Assembly (NCBI RefSeq): GCF_007995085.1
Contig: NZ_VOQS01000003.1
Span: forward strand, 2,294,001 to 2,358,000
Source of the DNA: Paraburkholderia azotifigens
GTDB lineage: Bacteria; Pseudomonadota; Gammaproteobacteria; Burkholderiales; Burkholderiaceae
Length of the DNA: 64,000 nt
Direction of reading: 5' to 3'
The position numbers and the translations under genes are program-made. A model generated the notes under the pieces. It worked only from the letters and a program-made list of their open reading frames with translations, did no database searches and was not told where the DNA came from. This document shows positions 46,266 to 55,959 of this stretch, in pieces (position 1 is the first letter of the stretch; every line of letters begins with the position of its first letter).

Positions 46266-47614
46266 GCATTGCCAGCATGCCAGAACACCTCGACTTCGAG
46301 ACCCCCGAGGCGCTTCGAGCGACGCACGCAGACCGTCGCCGCATGAAGGTCGACGATCCGCTGGACGATCGACCAGCCAAGCCCGCTGCCACTTTCGTTG
46401 GTACCAGGAACGCGAAAGAAGCGCTCACCCAGTCGCGGGCGATCCGCATCGGCGAGTCCTGGACCGCTGTCTTCGACCGACAGGACCGCGTCGCCGTCAT
46501 CTGTCGACGTTCTGATCAACACGGATGCACCAGGCGGGCTGTAACGGATGGCATTGTCCACGAGGTTGCGCACCAGAGCTGCGAGCAACACGTCGTCGCC
46601 CTTGACGTGGCAAGGCCTCTCACCGTCAAATTCCAGCGACTGCCGCTTCGAGATCGCCATTGGTGCCAGTTCTGCGACGACCCGTTGTGCAAGCACGCTC
46701 AGATTGACCTTGGTGAGTGCGAGGGTCGCCCCGGACTCGAGCCGGGAAAGCACCAGCAGCTGGTTCACGAGACGCGTTGCGCGGTCACACCCTTCGATGG
46801 TCGCGCGCAATGCGTGCTGACGCAGGGCATCGTCCGCTTCTGCCAATGCAACCTGAGCCTGCGTTCGAATCGCTGCGATGGGCGTGCGCAACTCGTGCGC
46901 CGCGTCAGCAGTGAAGCGGCGCTCCGCGTCCCATACCGTCTGGATACGTGCGAAGAGTTGATTGAGCGCGTCGAGTACCGGGGACATTTCGGCGGGCGTT
47001 TGCGTCATCACGACTGGCGCGAGATCGTCCGGGCCACGCCGGGCAATGCTTCGGCCCAGTTTCTTGAGTGGCGTCACGCCTTGCCTCACCGCCCACCAGG
47101 TGGCAAGTCCAAGAAGGGGCAGGGCGGCAGCCATAGGCCACAGCGTACCGCGTAATACCGCTAACAGTATTGCGGTGCGCGAATCGATACGCTCACCGAC
47201 ATAGACGCGTGTATCTTCGCCCGTCCCGCGCGCAGAAAATACGCGCCACGCGTCACCGCCTATCCGCACGGTTGCGAAACCCTGCCCGAACTCGCCATTG
47301 GCGGGAATCATGGGCTCAGTCGGTGCATTGGCCGAACGCACGACTGCCTGCCCCTCATGAAAGATCTGGAAGGCAACCTTGGGTGCATACGGATGCGGTA
47401 CCCGTGTATCGATCTCGTCATCGTCGTCAATCGATTGGGTCTGCTGGACGATCAGCAACGCTGCTGCCTGTGCGAGGTGACTGTCGAGCAGCTCGTCGAG
47501 TTCGCTGCGGGCGTCACGCCAGATGAACAGCGCGGTAATCAGCCATACAGCGATTACGCCGCCAATCACCAGGACCAGCAGGCGTCCCTGCAATGAGCGT
47601 GGCAGGATCATCAC
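46262..47614 (-). CDS. Two-component sensor histidine kinase (QseC/TctE-like)
   Basis: 450 residues. Membrane helix about 11-30 (VLVIGGVIAVWLITALFIWR), periplasmic sensor about 30-160, second helix about 160-180, HAMP linker, phospho-His in AAHELRTPIAAIRTQ, N box LVRNLVDNAIRYSPPG and G1/G2 boxes DSGPGLADADRPR and GSGLGWSIVQRIV. The stop lies 5 bp... after the response regulator: regulator first, kinase second, on the minus strand. Adjacent cytochrome cluster is the likely target. Confidence 0.93.
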   Translation of the reverse strand: MMILPRSLQGRLLVLVIGGVIAVWLITALFIWRDARSELDELLDSHLAQAAALLIVQQTQSIDDDDEIDTRVPHPYAPKVAFQIFHEGQAVVRSANAPTEPMIPANGEFGQGFATVRIGGDAWRVFSARGTGEDTRVYVGERIDSRTAILLAVLRGTLWPMAAALPLLGLATWWAVRQGVTPLKKLGRSIARRGPDDLAPVVMTQTPAEMSPVLDALNQLFARIQTVWDAERRFTADAAHELRTPIAAIRTQAQVALAEADDALRQHALRATIEGCDRATRLVNQLLVLSRLESGATLALTKVNLSVLAQRVVAELAPMAISKRQSLEFDGERPCHVKGDDVLLAALVRNLVDNAIRYSPPGASVLIRTSTDDGDAVLSVEDSGPGLADADRPRLGERFFRVPGTNESGSGLGWSIVQRIVDLHAATVCVRRSKRLGGLEVEVFWHAGNA

Positions 47615-47619
47615 GTAGC

Positions 47620-48282
47620 TCAGCCCTCTCGCATCAGTACGTACCCGACGCCACGAACTGTCCTGATCAGCTCGCTGCCGAGCTTCGCGCGCAGGCGATG
47701 GATGTGCACTTCAACTGCGTTGCTCTCCACTTCCTGACCCCAACCGTACATGGCCTGTTCCAGCTGTTCGCGCGACATCACACGGCCCGCATTGAGCATC
47801 AGCACATACAGCAGATCAAACTCGCGTGTGGAGACGGTGACGGGTTCTCCATTCCGGTAGACAAGCCTTGCTGCCGGTTCGAGTGTGACGTCCTGCACCT
47901 CCAGCTTTTCAAGCGGCTGACCGTGTGCGCGGCGCACGAGCGCTCGCAGGCGGGCGGCGAGTTCCAGAAGATCAATGGGCTTGACGACGTAGTCGTCGGC
48001 ACCGATGTCGAGTCCACGGACGCGATCGGGGACCGTGTCGCGCGCGGTCAGCACCAGTACGGGCATGGTCACGCCCGCGCGGCGGGCCGACGATAGCACG
48101 TCGATGCCATCCTTGAGCGGAAGTCCGAGATCGAGCACTGCCGCAGCGTAGGACCGGGTGCGCAGTTCCGTTTCGGCAGCCTGGCCGTCGCGAACCCAGT
48201 CGACCTGAAACCCCGCTTGCCGAAGGCCCGCGCGAATTCCATCACCAAGCAACGGATCGTCTTCGACGAGCAGGATACGCAT
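47620..48282 (-). CDS. OmpR-family response regulator (QseB/TctD-like)
   Basis: 220 residues. Receiver domain with acidic pocket (LLVEDDPLLG), phospho-Asp51 in AAVLDLGLPLKDG, and Lys in VVKPIDLLEL; the C-terminal winged helix has TVSTREFDLLYVLMLNAGRV and RLRAKLGSELIRTVRGVGYV. Cotranscribed with the histidine kinase (5-bp gap). Preceded by cytochrome genes transcribed toward it with a 24-bp gap, so the five genes from 49961 down may form one operon. Confidence 0.95.
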   Translation of the reverse strand: MRILLVEDDPLLGDGIRAGLRQAGFQVDWVRDGQAAETELRTRSYAAAVLDLGLPLKDGIDVLSSARRAGVTMPVLVLTARDTVPDRVRGLDIGADDYVVKPIDLLELAARLRALVRRAHGQPLEKLEVQDVTLEPAARLVYRNGEPVTVSTREFDLLYVLMLNAGRVMSREQLEQAMYGWGQEVESNAVEVHIHRLRAKLGSELIRTVRGVGYVLMREG

Positions 48283-48306
48283 TATGTCCTTAGCCTTTGA
48301 GGGTCG

Positions 48307-49035
48307 TCAGTCGGCATCTTCGCGGTCGGTCTGGTGCGAAGTAGCTGCGTTGCCAACGGCTGTCATCGGCGCGGGAGCGACTTGCCACTGCCACCACCAG
48401 AACCCGAGCACGCTCGCGAGCACAATCGCCGCGATGCTTCGCCATGCACGCCTGATGCCTTCATCGGCGTGTCCGGACTTGTGTCCGCTCAGCATTGCGC
48501 CGACCAGGTTCTCCCGATGAAGCAAGCTGCTCACAATGACCCCGGCCACATGTACGCCAACCAGCGCAAGCATGAAGCTGGCCAAAGCTTCGTGCACTTC
48601 ACCCAACAGGTGTCCTCCGACATCGTTATAGGTCGCCCAACCGGTGATGGTCAATGCGCACGCCAAAGCCAGCATGGCGACGATGACAACCGCGCCGGCC
48701 GGGTTGTGTCCGACATGCCGTTGCGGATGGCCGCGCAATATCCCAAGGACATAGCGCCACACGGAGGCCGGGCCCCGAACGAAGCTGGAAAAACGGGCAT
48801 GTTTCGTTCCAACCAGCCCCCATGCGACTCTAAAAATTACCAGACCACCTGCGGTGTAGCCTAGCGCGACATGCACGAGCCGCCAATGCTCGCTTTCCGC
48901 GGTCAGCCATGCACCGGCAAAGCAGGCCGCGAACAGCCAGTGGAAGAGCCGCACGGGCGCATCCCAGACCAGAATGCGACGTTGTGTTTTGTCGCCTGCA
49001 CCGCTGCTATTGCGGTATGCGGATGAAGTGTTCAT
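48307..49035 (-). CDS. Cytochrome b561-type membrane protein
   Basis: 242 residues with four membrane helices and axial histidines at FHWLFAACFAGAW, RLVHVALGYTAG, LGEVHEALASFML and GVHVAG. It belongs to the Ni-hydrogenase/DHC-associated cytochrome b group (DUF4405/Cytochrom_B561). The start overlaps the diheme cytochrome c gene by 29 bp. In this cluster it is the inner-membrane quinol oxidase that reduces DHC. Confidence 0.9.
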   Translation of the reverse strand: MNTSSAYRNSSGAGDKTQRRILVWDAPVRLFHWLFAACFAGAWLTAESEHWRLVHVALGYTAGGLVIFRVAWGLVGTKHARFSSFVRGPASVWRYVLGILRGHPQRHVGHNPAGAVVIVAMLALACALTITGWATYNDVGGHLLGEVHEALASFMLALVGVHVAGVIVSSLLHRENLVGAMLSGHKSGHADEGIRRAWRSIAAIVLASVLGFWWWQWQVAPAPMTAVGNAATSHQTDREDAD

Positions 49036-49495
49036 TGAAGTTTCCTTGTTCGGCGCGGGTATGGCACGCCGCGCAGTTTGACGCGCTCTTGATCATGGGA
49101 CGCTTCCATACGTCGGCAGACACTTCAGCATGCTCTTGCCGGAACCAGTGGGAGCGGGTAATACGGTCTTCGGGCGGAACGGTGTGCGCCGCCGCGTCTC
49201 CTGCCGAATTTGCGGCGAGCCATGTCGAAATCTGCCTGACGGAGTCAGCGTCGAGTGACGCATCGGTGCCGAAATGGTGCTGCAGGTTGCCCAGAATGCG
49301 CTGCCATGACGCGGCGGGCAGCATGCCCGGCGGATAGGCGATATGGCAGACACCGCATTCCTGCCGATACCTGGGCAGCAGGTTGACCTGGCGGGATGTC
49401 TCTTCAGATTCAGCGGCAGCAATCGAGGCCGTCAGGGCAGCCACAAGAGCGACGGCACAAACCTCAACAGAACGGGGCACACGATTGAACAGCAT
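49007..49495 (-). CDS. Diheme cytochrome c (DHC)
   Basis: 162 residues, signal peptide to about 28 (VALVAALTASIAAA). Two heme c motifs CGVCH (47-51) and CAACH (141-145). Matches the DHC family, the periplasmic partner of SHP. Gene order with SHP and cytochrome b is the one described in Rhodobacter and Shewanella clusters. Confidence 0.9.
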   Translation of the reverse strand: MLFNRVPRSVEVCAVALVAALTASIAAAESEETSRQVNLLPRYRQECGVCHIAYPPGMLPAASWQRILGNLQHHFGTDASLDADSVRQISTWLAANSAGDAAAHTVPPEDRITRSHWFRQEHAEVSADVWKRPMIKSASNCAACHTRAEQGNFNEHFIRIPQ

Positions 49496-49541
49496 GGGAA
49501 GCGCTCCGGTGGACAGAACTTTCGATAGTGGAGTAAGTCGC

Positions 49542-49961
49542 CTACGGCTTGAGCGTCAAAAGCCAGGCGAGCAGATCCGCCTTCTCGGTTGCGCTGCACT
49601 CCCGTCCGACGACGTCGTTGCAATTGCGGCGGAACCATTTCTCAGTCTTCGAAGCGTCGGTGAAGCGCTCAGGGTTGAACGCGGGGGCTAGCGGCGCTAT
49701 CGACTTTCCTGTGACGGCATGCCTGCCAGTCTGGGTGGGCACTGCGCCGTGGCACGAAGCGCAACGCCACTCGTGGCCATGTGAAGCATTGAAGAACTGT
49801 TGTCCGCGCGACGGGTCCGGTTCTGCATTGCCCGACTGGGTACGGTAAGAGCCGAGAAGTTCTGATGGCGTGGCAGCATTGGCTGTCGCGATTGAAGTCA
49901 GGGCAAGGACGAGCAGAACTGCCCCGTACAAACCCGGCCGCAAAAGAAGCGATTTGCTCAC
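49542..49961 (-). CDS. shp: DUF1924/SHP-type monoheme cytochrome c
   Basis: 139 residues, signal peptide to about 30 (LVLALTSIATANA). Heme motif CASCH (67-71) and a distal loop FRRNCNDVVGREC with Asn and two Cys that, in Sphaeroides heme protein (SHP), give a labile Asn ligand and a disulfide. SHP binds O2 and reacts with nitric oxide or hydroxylamine-like small molecules in other species. First gene of the b561 cluster. Confidence 0.87.
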   Translation of the reverse strand: MSKSLLLRPGLYGAVLLVLALTSIATANAATPSELLGSYRTQSGNAEPDPSRGQQFFNASHGHEWRCASCHGAVPTQTGRHAVTGKSIAPLAPAFNPERFTDASKTEKWFRRNCNDVVGRECSATEKADLLAWLLTLKP

Positions 49962-50177
49962 GAGAGTCTCCGGTAGATGCAGACTATCCTGGGCGAACTT
50001 CCTTACCGGAGTCTTAACGCTTCAATTTCGCGGGTTGCTCACGTTGCGTTTGCTGTAACACGGTATTGGACCAGGCTTCAGCTCGCGGTGCCGATTATCG
50101 GCATGCGCACAACGGCAGAAGCCACACGCTCATTAGCTCTATCAATTGTGAGACCGCATTGCAAGGCAACGGAGCCG

Positions 50178-50191
50178 TTGATCTGAGTCAA
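50178..50191. promoter_or_regulatory. FNR-type box
   Basis: TTGATCTGAGTCAA (TTGAT-N4-GTCAA) in the 380-bp gap between the divergent SHP gene (start 49961) and the binding-protein gene (50342). Could serve either; nothing else is seen in the gap. Confidence 0.6.
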
Positions 50192-50341
50192 TCTGAGGCC
50201 ACTACTTCGGGCTTATGGTCGATCCAGATGGAGTGATTCCTGATGAAGAGAACACCGTTCGACCCGCCCACCGGGTCGGAGCGGCTTTCGCATAGAAGCT
50301 CGTAACGCAACGCACGCGTATATCGCGACCTCGGAGGCATC

Positions 50342-51232
50342 GTGATCCATCGACTCCAACTGACGCTGGCCGCATTGATTGTCGGTCATGACGCCATGAC
50401 AGCCTCACACGCGCAGACACTGGACAAGATTGCCCGAACCAACCAGATCGTCGTTTCCTATAGAGAGTCTGCGATACCGTTCAGCTATCTGCTCACGCCG
50501 CACAAGGCCGTTGGCTTTTCGGTGGATTTGACCGAAGCAATTGTTGATGACGTGCGCAAGGCACTCCGAAGGCCGGACCTCCATACCGTTTATATGCCTG
50601 TTACCGGGCAGAACCGAATCCCCTTGCTCGTCGACGGCTCAATTGACCTGGAATGTGGATCAACGACGAATACATCGGCCCGTGGCAAAGAAGTTGCGTT
50701 TTCAATCAACTACTTCTATGCAGGCACGCGACTGATGGCCAAGCGTGAATCGCACATCGCTGATTACTCTGATCTCGCACACAAGATTGTCGTGACCGTT
50801 GGAGGAAGCACCAACGAGAAAGTCTTACGCCGCCAACTCGACACACAGCACGTCGATGCCGATGTGGTGCTGAGCAAAGATTACGCCGATGCGCTGCGGG
50901 AGGTTGCGAACGACAGGGCAGCAGCACTGGCACTCGACGACGTTTTGCTCTACGGGCTACGTGCGAACGCGAGCGATGCAGATACGTGGGAAGTCGTCGG
51001 CAAGACGCTGCAGGTCGAGCCGTACGCGTGTATGGTCCGAAAAGATGATCCGGCGTTCAAGCGGCTCGTCGATAGTACGCTGGCAAGGCTGATGAAGAGC
51101 GGCGAGTTCACGCGCCTCTACGCAAAGTGGTTCGACTCGCCGATTCCACCGCGCGGCGTAAATCTCAAGATGCCGATGGGCGCAGAGTTGAAGGGGAACC
51201 TGACCGAACGCAGCGATCGCCCCACACAATGA
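50342..51232 (+). CDS. Amino-acid ABC transporter periplasmic binding protein (GltI-like)
   Basis: 296 residues from GTG with GGAGG nine bases upstream. Signal peptide about 1-24 (TLAALIVGHDAMTASHA). SBP_bac_3 fold: IVVSYRESAIPFSYL, VGFSVDLTEAIVDDV, GSIDLECGSTTNTSARGKEV, and VVTVGGSTNEKVLRRQL are typical of glutamate/aspartate-binding proteins. No permease or ATPase genes adjoin it, so it is an orphan that must work with another transporter or as a sensor component. Confidence 0.88.
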   Translation: MIHRLQLTLAALIVGHDAMTASHAQTLDKIARTNQIVVSYRESAIPFSYLLTPHKAVGFSVDLTEAIVDDVRKALRRPDLHTVYMPVTGQNRIPLLVDGSIDLECGSTTNTSARGKEVAFSINYFYAGTRLMAKRESHIADYSDLAHKIVVTVGGSTNEKVLRRQLDTQHVDADVVLSKDYADALREVANDRAAALALDDVLLYGLRANASDADTWEVVGKTLQVEPYACMVRKDDPAFKRLVDSTLARLMKSGEFTRLYAKWFDSPIPPRGVNLKMPMGAELKGNLTERSDRPTQ

Positions 51233-51379
51233 CTTCGAAGCAATTGCAGCGGTACATCCTTTGCATAGCGGTGCGTGCGCTTTCTTTGACTTCTGTATCG
51301 ATTCCACGGGGTGTCAGAGAAGCGAGAGAATATACACGTGTCTTCCGGTTTTCACGTAAGCACGACTTTTGGGCGCCAC

Positions 51380-52258
51380 CTATGACTGCTCGCGATCGAG
51401 TGCCGCGCGAATCTGCGCCAATTCATTGCGGCGCTGAGTCGTGGTTTCGGGATACCGAAGATTCAATTTCTCCAGCATGTTCAGAATGATCTGGGAGACT
51501 ATAAGCCGAGCGTTTTCCTTGTCATCGGCAGGCACGACATACCATGGTGCGTTTTTAGTACTGGTTGCACTGAGACATTGCTCATAGGCCTTCATATACT
51601 CAGACCAGTAGTTTCGCTCTTCGACGTCGGCGGTGCTGAATTTCCAGTTCTTGTCGGGTTCATCGATACGCGCGAGGAAGCGCTTGCGCTGCTCCTCCCT
51701 TGAAAGGTGCAGAAAGAACTTCACGATGCGCGTGTCGTTGCGATGAAGGTGGCTCTCCAGATCATTAATGGAGCGGTAACGGCCCTGCCAGAGGGCCGTC
51801 TCCGCGCCTGGCGAGCCAGATAAACCCTCTGCGTGAAGAATCTCCGGATGGACGCGAAGAATCAAGACCTCTTCATAATATGACCGGTTGAAAATCCCGA
51901 TCTGTCCACGCTCAGGAAGATCGCGCGTAGTGCGCCAAAGGAAATCGTGCTGAAGCTCAGTCGCGCTCGGATGTTTGAAGCTGAAAACCTTGCAACCCTG
52001 CGGGTTGACGCCCGACATGACGTGCTTGATCACGCCGTCTTTTCCCGCTGCATCCATTGCCTGGAGTATGAACAGTACCGCGTAGCGATTATCTGCATAC
52101 AGGACGCTTTGCAGTGCGCGCAACTGTTTGATGTGTTCCGCCAGCATGGCATGGTACTGCGCTTTCGAGCCGTATACGGGCGCCACGCGCGATGGAGACT
52201 TGTCCAGGTCAACCGCCGCACCTTCGTGAATGCGAAATGACTCTGCGTCGATCTTCAT
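51380..52258 (-). CDS. ppk2: Polyphosphate kinase 2 family protein
   Basis: 292 residues. Walker A DAAGKDG (69-75), lid/Walker B region [20 protein letters not shown], and a conserved core [20 protein letters not shown] then [15 protein letters not shown]. Typical PPK2 class I/III that transfers phosphate from polyphosphate to nucleotides or the reverse. ATG at 52258 follows GGGAGGACGG. It is the opposite side of a short gap to the SorAB genes and not obviously linked to sulfur metabolism. Confidence 0.92.
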   Translation of the reverse strand: MKIDAESFRIHEGAAVDLDKSPSRVAPVYGSKAQYHAMLAEHIKQLRALQSVLYADNRYAVLFILQAMDAAGKDGVIKHVMSGVNPQGCKVFSFKHPSATELQHDFLWRTTRDLPERGQIGIFNRSYYEEVLILRVHPEILHAEGLSGSPGAETALWQGRYRSINDLESHLHRNDTRIVKFFLHLSREEQRKRFLARIDEPDKNWKFSTADVEERNYWSEYMKAYEQCLSATSTKNAPWYVVPADDKENARLIVSQIILNMLEKLNLRYPETTTQRRNELAQIRAALDREQS

Positions 52259-52346
52259 GTCCGTCCTCCCGACCAAAGCCGATCGAGCGCATAACCGATC
52301 GCCTGGCGCCGGACATCAGTGTGTTGGTGGCGAGGGTTGAAGTCGG

Positions 52347-52691
52347 TTACGGCTTACCGTTGATTGCTGACAGGTACCGCGCTATCTCCTCGATCTTGTC
52401 GGCAGGAAGCGGCGCAGCATAGACCACCCGCATCTTGTTCACCTCAGCCTTCCATTCCTCGAACGACAAGGGCGGTTGTCGCAACACCATTCCGGGAGAG
52501 TGACAGATGACACAGTGGGCATTGGCCAGTTCAGAACCTTGGCCCGGCGGAAACGTGGTCCGCCCAGCAGGTAGCGACACCTCGACCGTTTGCCGATCGG
52601 GGGCAGTCAGGGGCGGGGTGGCGCCCGCCGTCTCCGATGCGGCAAGGCAAGTGAGAGCCGCCATTGAGAGAGCAACCATCTTGGCATTCAT
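52347..52691 (-). CDS. sorB: Sulfite dehydrogenase cytochrome c subunit (SorB-like)
   Basis: 114 residues, signal peptide to about 24 (MVALSMAALTCLAASETAGA). One heme c motif CVICH (60-64) and the C-terminal helix VNKMRVVYAAPLPADKIEEI as in small cytochromes that pair with SorA. The ATG lies 7 bp after the sorA stop. Accepts electrons from the molybdenum subunit. Confidence 0.88.
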   Translation of the reverse strand: MNAKMVALSMAALTCLAASETAGATPPLTAPDRQTVEVSLPAGRTTFPPGQGSELANAHCVICHSPGMVLRQPPLSFEEWKAEVNKMRVVYAAPLPADKIEEIARYLSAINGKP

Positions 52692-52698
52692 GTCGTCC

Positions 52699-53931
52699 TC
52701 ATGCAGCAAACACGTTTAACTGTTCGACTACGTTGCGCATGTAGCCGCCCGCGTTCCAGTTAGGCGTGTCCGGCTGGACAATGCCTTCCGTGTTGGTCGC
52801 CTTGACCTTCAGGACATACTGGCCGCCTTGTCGGGGTGAGAATTGCGATTCCCATCGGCGGAAGCTGTACTTGCCAAAGTCGCGCCCGAGTCGCGCAGGT
52901 GTCCAGCTCGTCCCGTTATCGTGTGAAAAAAGCACCTCGCGCACACCGGCATTGCCCCCAAACGCAATCCCGCGCACTATCTGCGTCCGGTTCAGGTCGA
53001 GCACGGCGCCATCACCGAGGTTCGTGAAGAATGACCTCGGTACCATCGCGCCAATGGGAATCGTCTTGACGTTCGTCTGTCCTGGCGATACGTCTGCGTG
53101 CGGTGTGTCCGGTATCTGGTAGGCCTTGGCCATCCAGAAGTTGGTATCGGGGGCGTCGATCACCTCAATATCATCGAGCATCTTCATCCAGTACGTGGAG
53201 TACCATCCGGGCACGACGAGGCGAAGCGGGTAGCCGTTCAAAAGCGGCAGGGGCTTGCCGTTCATGGCAAATGCAACCATGACTTCGCCATCGCGCGCGT
53301 GGTCTACGCTGAGCGTCTTGACAAAATCGGGCGTGTCGGCAATGACGCCCGTGTCGAGGCCGTTGAAGCGTACTTGCACGGCGCCCGGCTTTACGCCAGC
53401 GCGGTCGAGAATGTCCCTGAGACGCACGCCGGTCCATACCGCGTTGCCCATTGCGCCGTTGGCCCATTCACCGCCCGCTACGCGGGGCCTGAAAAACCCA
53501 CGCGAATTTCCCGCGCACTGGTTCACGGCAGCGATCTCGACACGCTCGAATTTTCTCGACAGGTCGTCAAGACTGAGGTCAAGTTCACGGCTGACCGATC
53601 CCCGCACTTTCATGCGGAACGACCGGGCATCAATGCGTGTAGGAATGCTTGCGAGGTGCCAGCGGACGAAAAAGCGATCGTTCGGTGTGAACACGCCTTC
53701 GTCGAAAACGGAGAATGGGGTCTCGAGGAGAGGCGGGCGGCTGCGAAGGAGCAGCATTTCGCCCTTTTGCGGAAATGCGGTTGTCAGTTCGCGCAATCCG
53801 TTTTCGAAGGGAAGGGTGACGGCATTCGCGGCTTGCGTGAGTCTCGGCAATCCCAATGCAAGACAACCTGCGCTTCCCGCCATGAGGGATTGCAGTACGC
53901 GGCGGCGTCTCGTATCGCATCGGTCGTTCAT
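52699..53931 (-). CDS. sorA: Sulfite dehydrogenase molybdopterin subunit (SorA-like)
   Basis: 410 residues. A Tat-type export signal starts RRRRVLQSLMAGSAGCLALG. The molybdenum-binding Cys is in VNQCAGNSRG (about 139), and the sulfite oxidase core is followed by the dimerisation domain (NWNAGGYMRNVVEQL at the C-terminus). I choose ATG 53931 behind GGAGGACGG; a GTG one codon earlier is also possible. Oxidises sulfite to sulfate in the periplasm and passes electrons to SorB. Confidence 0.93.
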   Translation of the reverse strand: MNDRCDTRRRRVLQSLMAGSAGCLALGLPRLTQAANAVTLPFENGLRELTTAFPQKGEMLLLRSRPPLLETPFSVFDEGVFTPNDRFFVRWHLASIPTRIDARSFRMKVRGSVSRELDLSLDDLSRKFERVEIAAVNQCAGNSRGFFRPRVAGGEWANGAMGNAVWTGVRLRDILDRAGVKPGAVQVRFNGLDTGVIADTPDFVKTLSVDHARDGEVMVAFAMNGKPLPLLNGYPLRLVVPGWYSTYWMKMLDDIEVIDAPDTNFWMAKAYQIPDTPHADVSPGQTNVKTIPIGAMVPRSFFTNLGDGAVLDLNRTQIVRGIAFGGNAGVREVLFSHDNGTSWTPARLGRDFGKYSFRRWESQFSPRQGGQYVLKVKATNTEGIVQPDTPNWNAGGYMRNVVEQLNVFAA

Positions 53932-54183
53932 CACCGTCCTCCATGTCCCGCTCTTGCGTCGGGACCTGACTCAATATATGCGCCGCTGAACGCCTGCTCC
54001 ATCGGGAATACCCGCAATCGCGTTTGCCGACAAGAGAAAGACAGCCCGGAACTGCAACGTCTTCAATAAAAACCGTTGGCCCATGGGTCGTGCGAATTGA
54101 GATGCCTCAATCAACGCGTGGCAGGTTCGCGTGATGCCGCTAAGGAATGTCCGGAACTACCGGTGAGCGTCTGATCGGGGAAC

Positions 54184-55002
54184 TCAAACGGACATGGCGA
54201 CCTTGGCGACCATGCCGACGGCAATGAGACCAGCGACGACCGCGAAGCCCTGTTGCAGCCTGTTAGCGCTCAACCGGCCGGCAACGAGCCGCCCAGCCAG
54301 CATGCCGCTCAGGGCGCCTGCAGCGAACGGCACGCCCACCGGCCAGTTCATGTGACCTGAAATTGCCGTCGAGATGACGCCGGAGGCGGACACAAGCGTG
54401 ATGACAGCAAGCGATGTCGCCATGATTGCCGGCACCGGTGCATTGGTGGCTTTGCTCGGCGCGGGGACAATGACGAAGCCTCCGCCCACGCCGAGCAGGC
54501 CGGACAGGAAGCCCGCGCCGATACCCGCCAGGGCAAGTGCGCGCGTGCAGGCGGCCGTCCACACGAAACGGCCTGTGCCGCTATTGAGCTGACAAGGTTG
54601 TAAAGCCGAATCGCCGTGAACTTCGTGAGGCGTGCTGACGGCAGCCTGTCGGAACATCCGGAGCGCGACGTACGCCAGCACGCCGGCAAAGACGAGTGTG
54701 AGCGGCCCGTTCGGCAGCCGATGGGCAAGCCACAGGCCGACGGGCGAGAAGACCGTACCTGTCACGGCCATCAGCGTTGCGGCGCGGTATCGCACGATGC
54801 GGGCCTGCAGACCCATCAATGCGCCAAGCGCGGCGGAGACGCCCACAGCCAACAGGGCGATGGGTGCGGCCTCGGCGATGTTCAGATGAAGTACAAACAG
54901 CAGCAATGGCACTGCGAGGATGGCGCCGCCTGCCCCCGTGAGCGCGAGGATCAGGCCGACGACAAGACCGAGGGCGGCGCTGCTGGCAATCACATGTGCC
55001 AT
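54184..55002 (-). CDS. TauE/SafE family sulfite/anion exporter
   Basis: 272 residues, seven or eight hydrophobic helices with duplicate TauE/SafE halves (VVGLILALTGAGGAILAVPL and LSGLLGVGGGFVIVPA). Ribosome site AAGGAGAGG. In this cluster it probably exports sulfite or thiosulfate formed by persulfide oxidation to the periplasm for SorAB. Specificity inferred from context only. Confidence 0.9.
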   Translation of the reverse strand: MAHVIASSAALGLVVGLILALTGAGGAILAVPLLLFVLHLNIAEAAPIALLAVGVSAALGALMGLQARIVRYRAATLMAVTGTVFSPVGLWLAHRLPNGPLTLVFAGVLAYVALRMFRQAAVSTPHEVHGDSALQPCQLNSGTGRFVWTAACTRALALAGIGAGFLSGLLGVGGGFVIVPAPSKATNAPVPAIMATSLAVITLVSASGVISTAISGHMNWPVGVPFAAGALSGMLAGRLVAGRLSANRLQQGFAVVAGLIAVGMVAKVAMSV

Positions 55003-55056
55003 CGGACAACCTCTCCTTATTCAACTGCGAGTCGTAGCGGTAGGCGCAGGCCGCAC

Positions 55057-55512
55057 TCACGCGCGCTGCGTCGTGGCTTTCGTCCGCTCGATCAGTTCGA
55101 AGACGGCCATGCCGGCGATCATTGCCGCCACGAACCCGACGGCCTTGGGGTAGCCAGCGCCCAGCGCAACAAGCGCGGGACCCGGGCAGAAACCGGCCAG
55201 CCCCCAGCCGATGCCGAAGGCGGCGCTACCCAGAACCAGTCTCGGCGTGATGGCCGTGCTGACGGGAAGTTGCATCGGCAAGCCGAGGTATGACCTGTCA
55301 CGGCGTCTCGCTGCGAAAAATGCAAGTGAGCCAACAGCAATGGCGCCAGCCATCACAAAGGCGAGTGATGGATCCCACCGGCCGGCCAGATCGAGGAAAC
55401 CCTGCACCTTCGCCGGATTTGCCATACCCGACACCATCAGGCCAACCCCGAAAAGAAGGCCGGCGAGCAATGCCGTAACCGGCGCGATGAGCGGTGTCTT
55501 GAGGGCTGCCAT
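55057..55512 (-). CDS. YeeE/YedE-type (DUF6691) membrane half-transporter
   Basis: 151 residues; four helices with FGVGLMVSGMANPAKVQGFL and GIGWGLAGFCPGPALVALGA, the C-terminal half of a YeeE/YedE thiosulfate-transporter-like protein with the conserved Cys. One bp after the partner half gene. Typical paired arrangement in BigR regulons. Confidence 0.9.
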   Translation of the reverse strand: MAALKTPLIAPVTALLAGLLFGVGLMVSGMANPAKVQGFLDLAGRWDPSLAFVMAGAIAVGSLAFFAARRRDRSYLGLPMQLPVSTAITPRLVLGSAAFGIGWGLAGFCPGPALVALGAGYPKAVGFVAAMIAGMAVFELIERTKATTQRA

Positions 55513-55513
55513 A

Positions 55514-55948
<435 letters not shown>

Positions 55949-55959
55949 GATGCGTCTCC

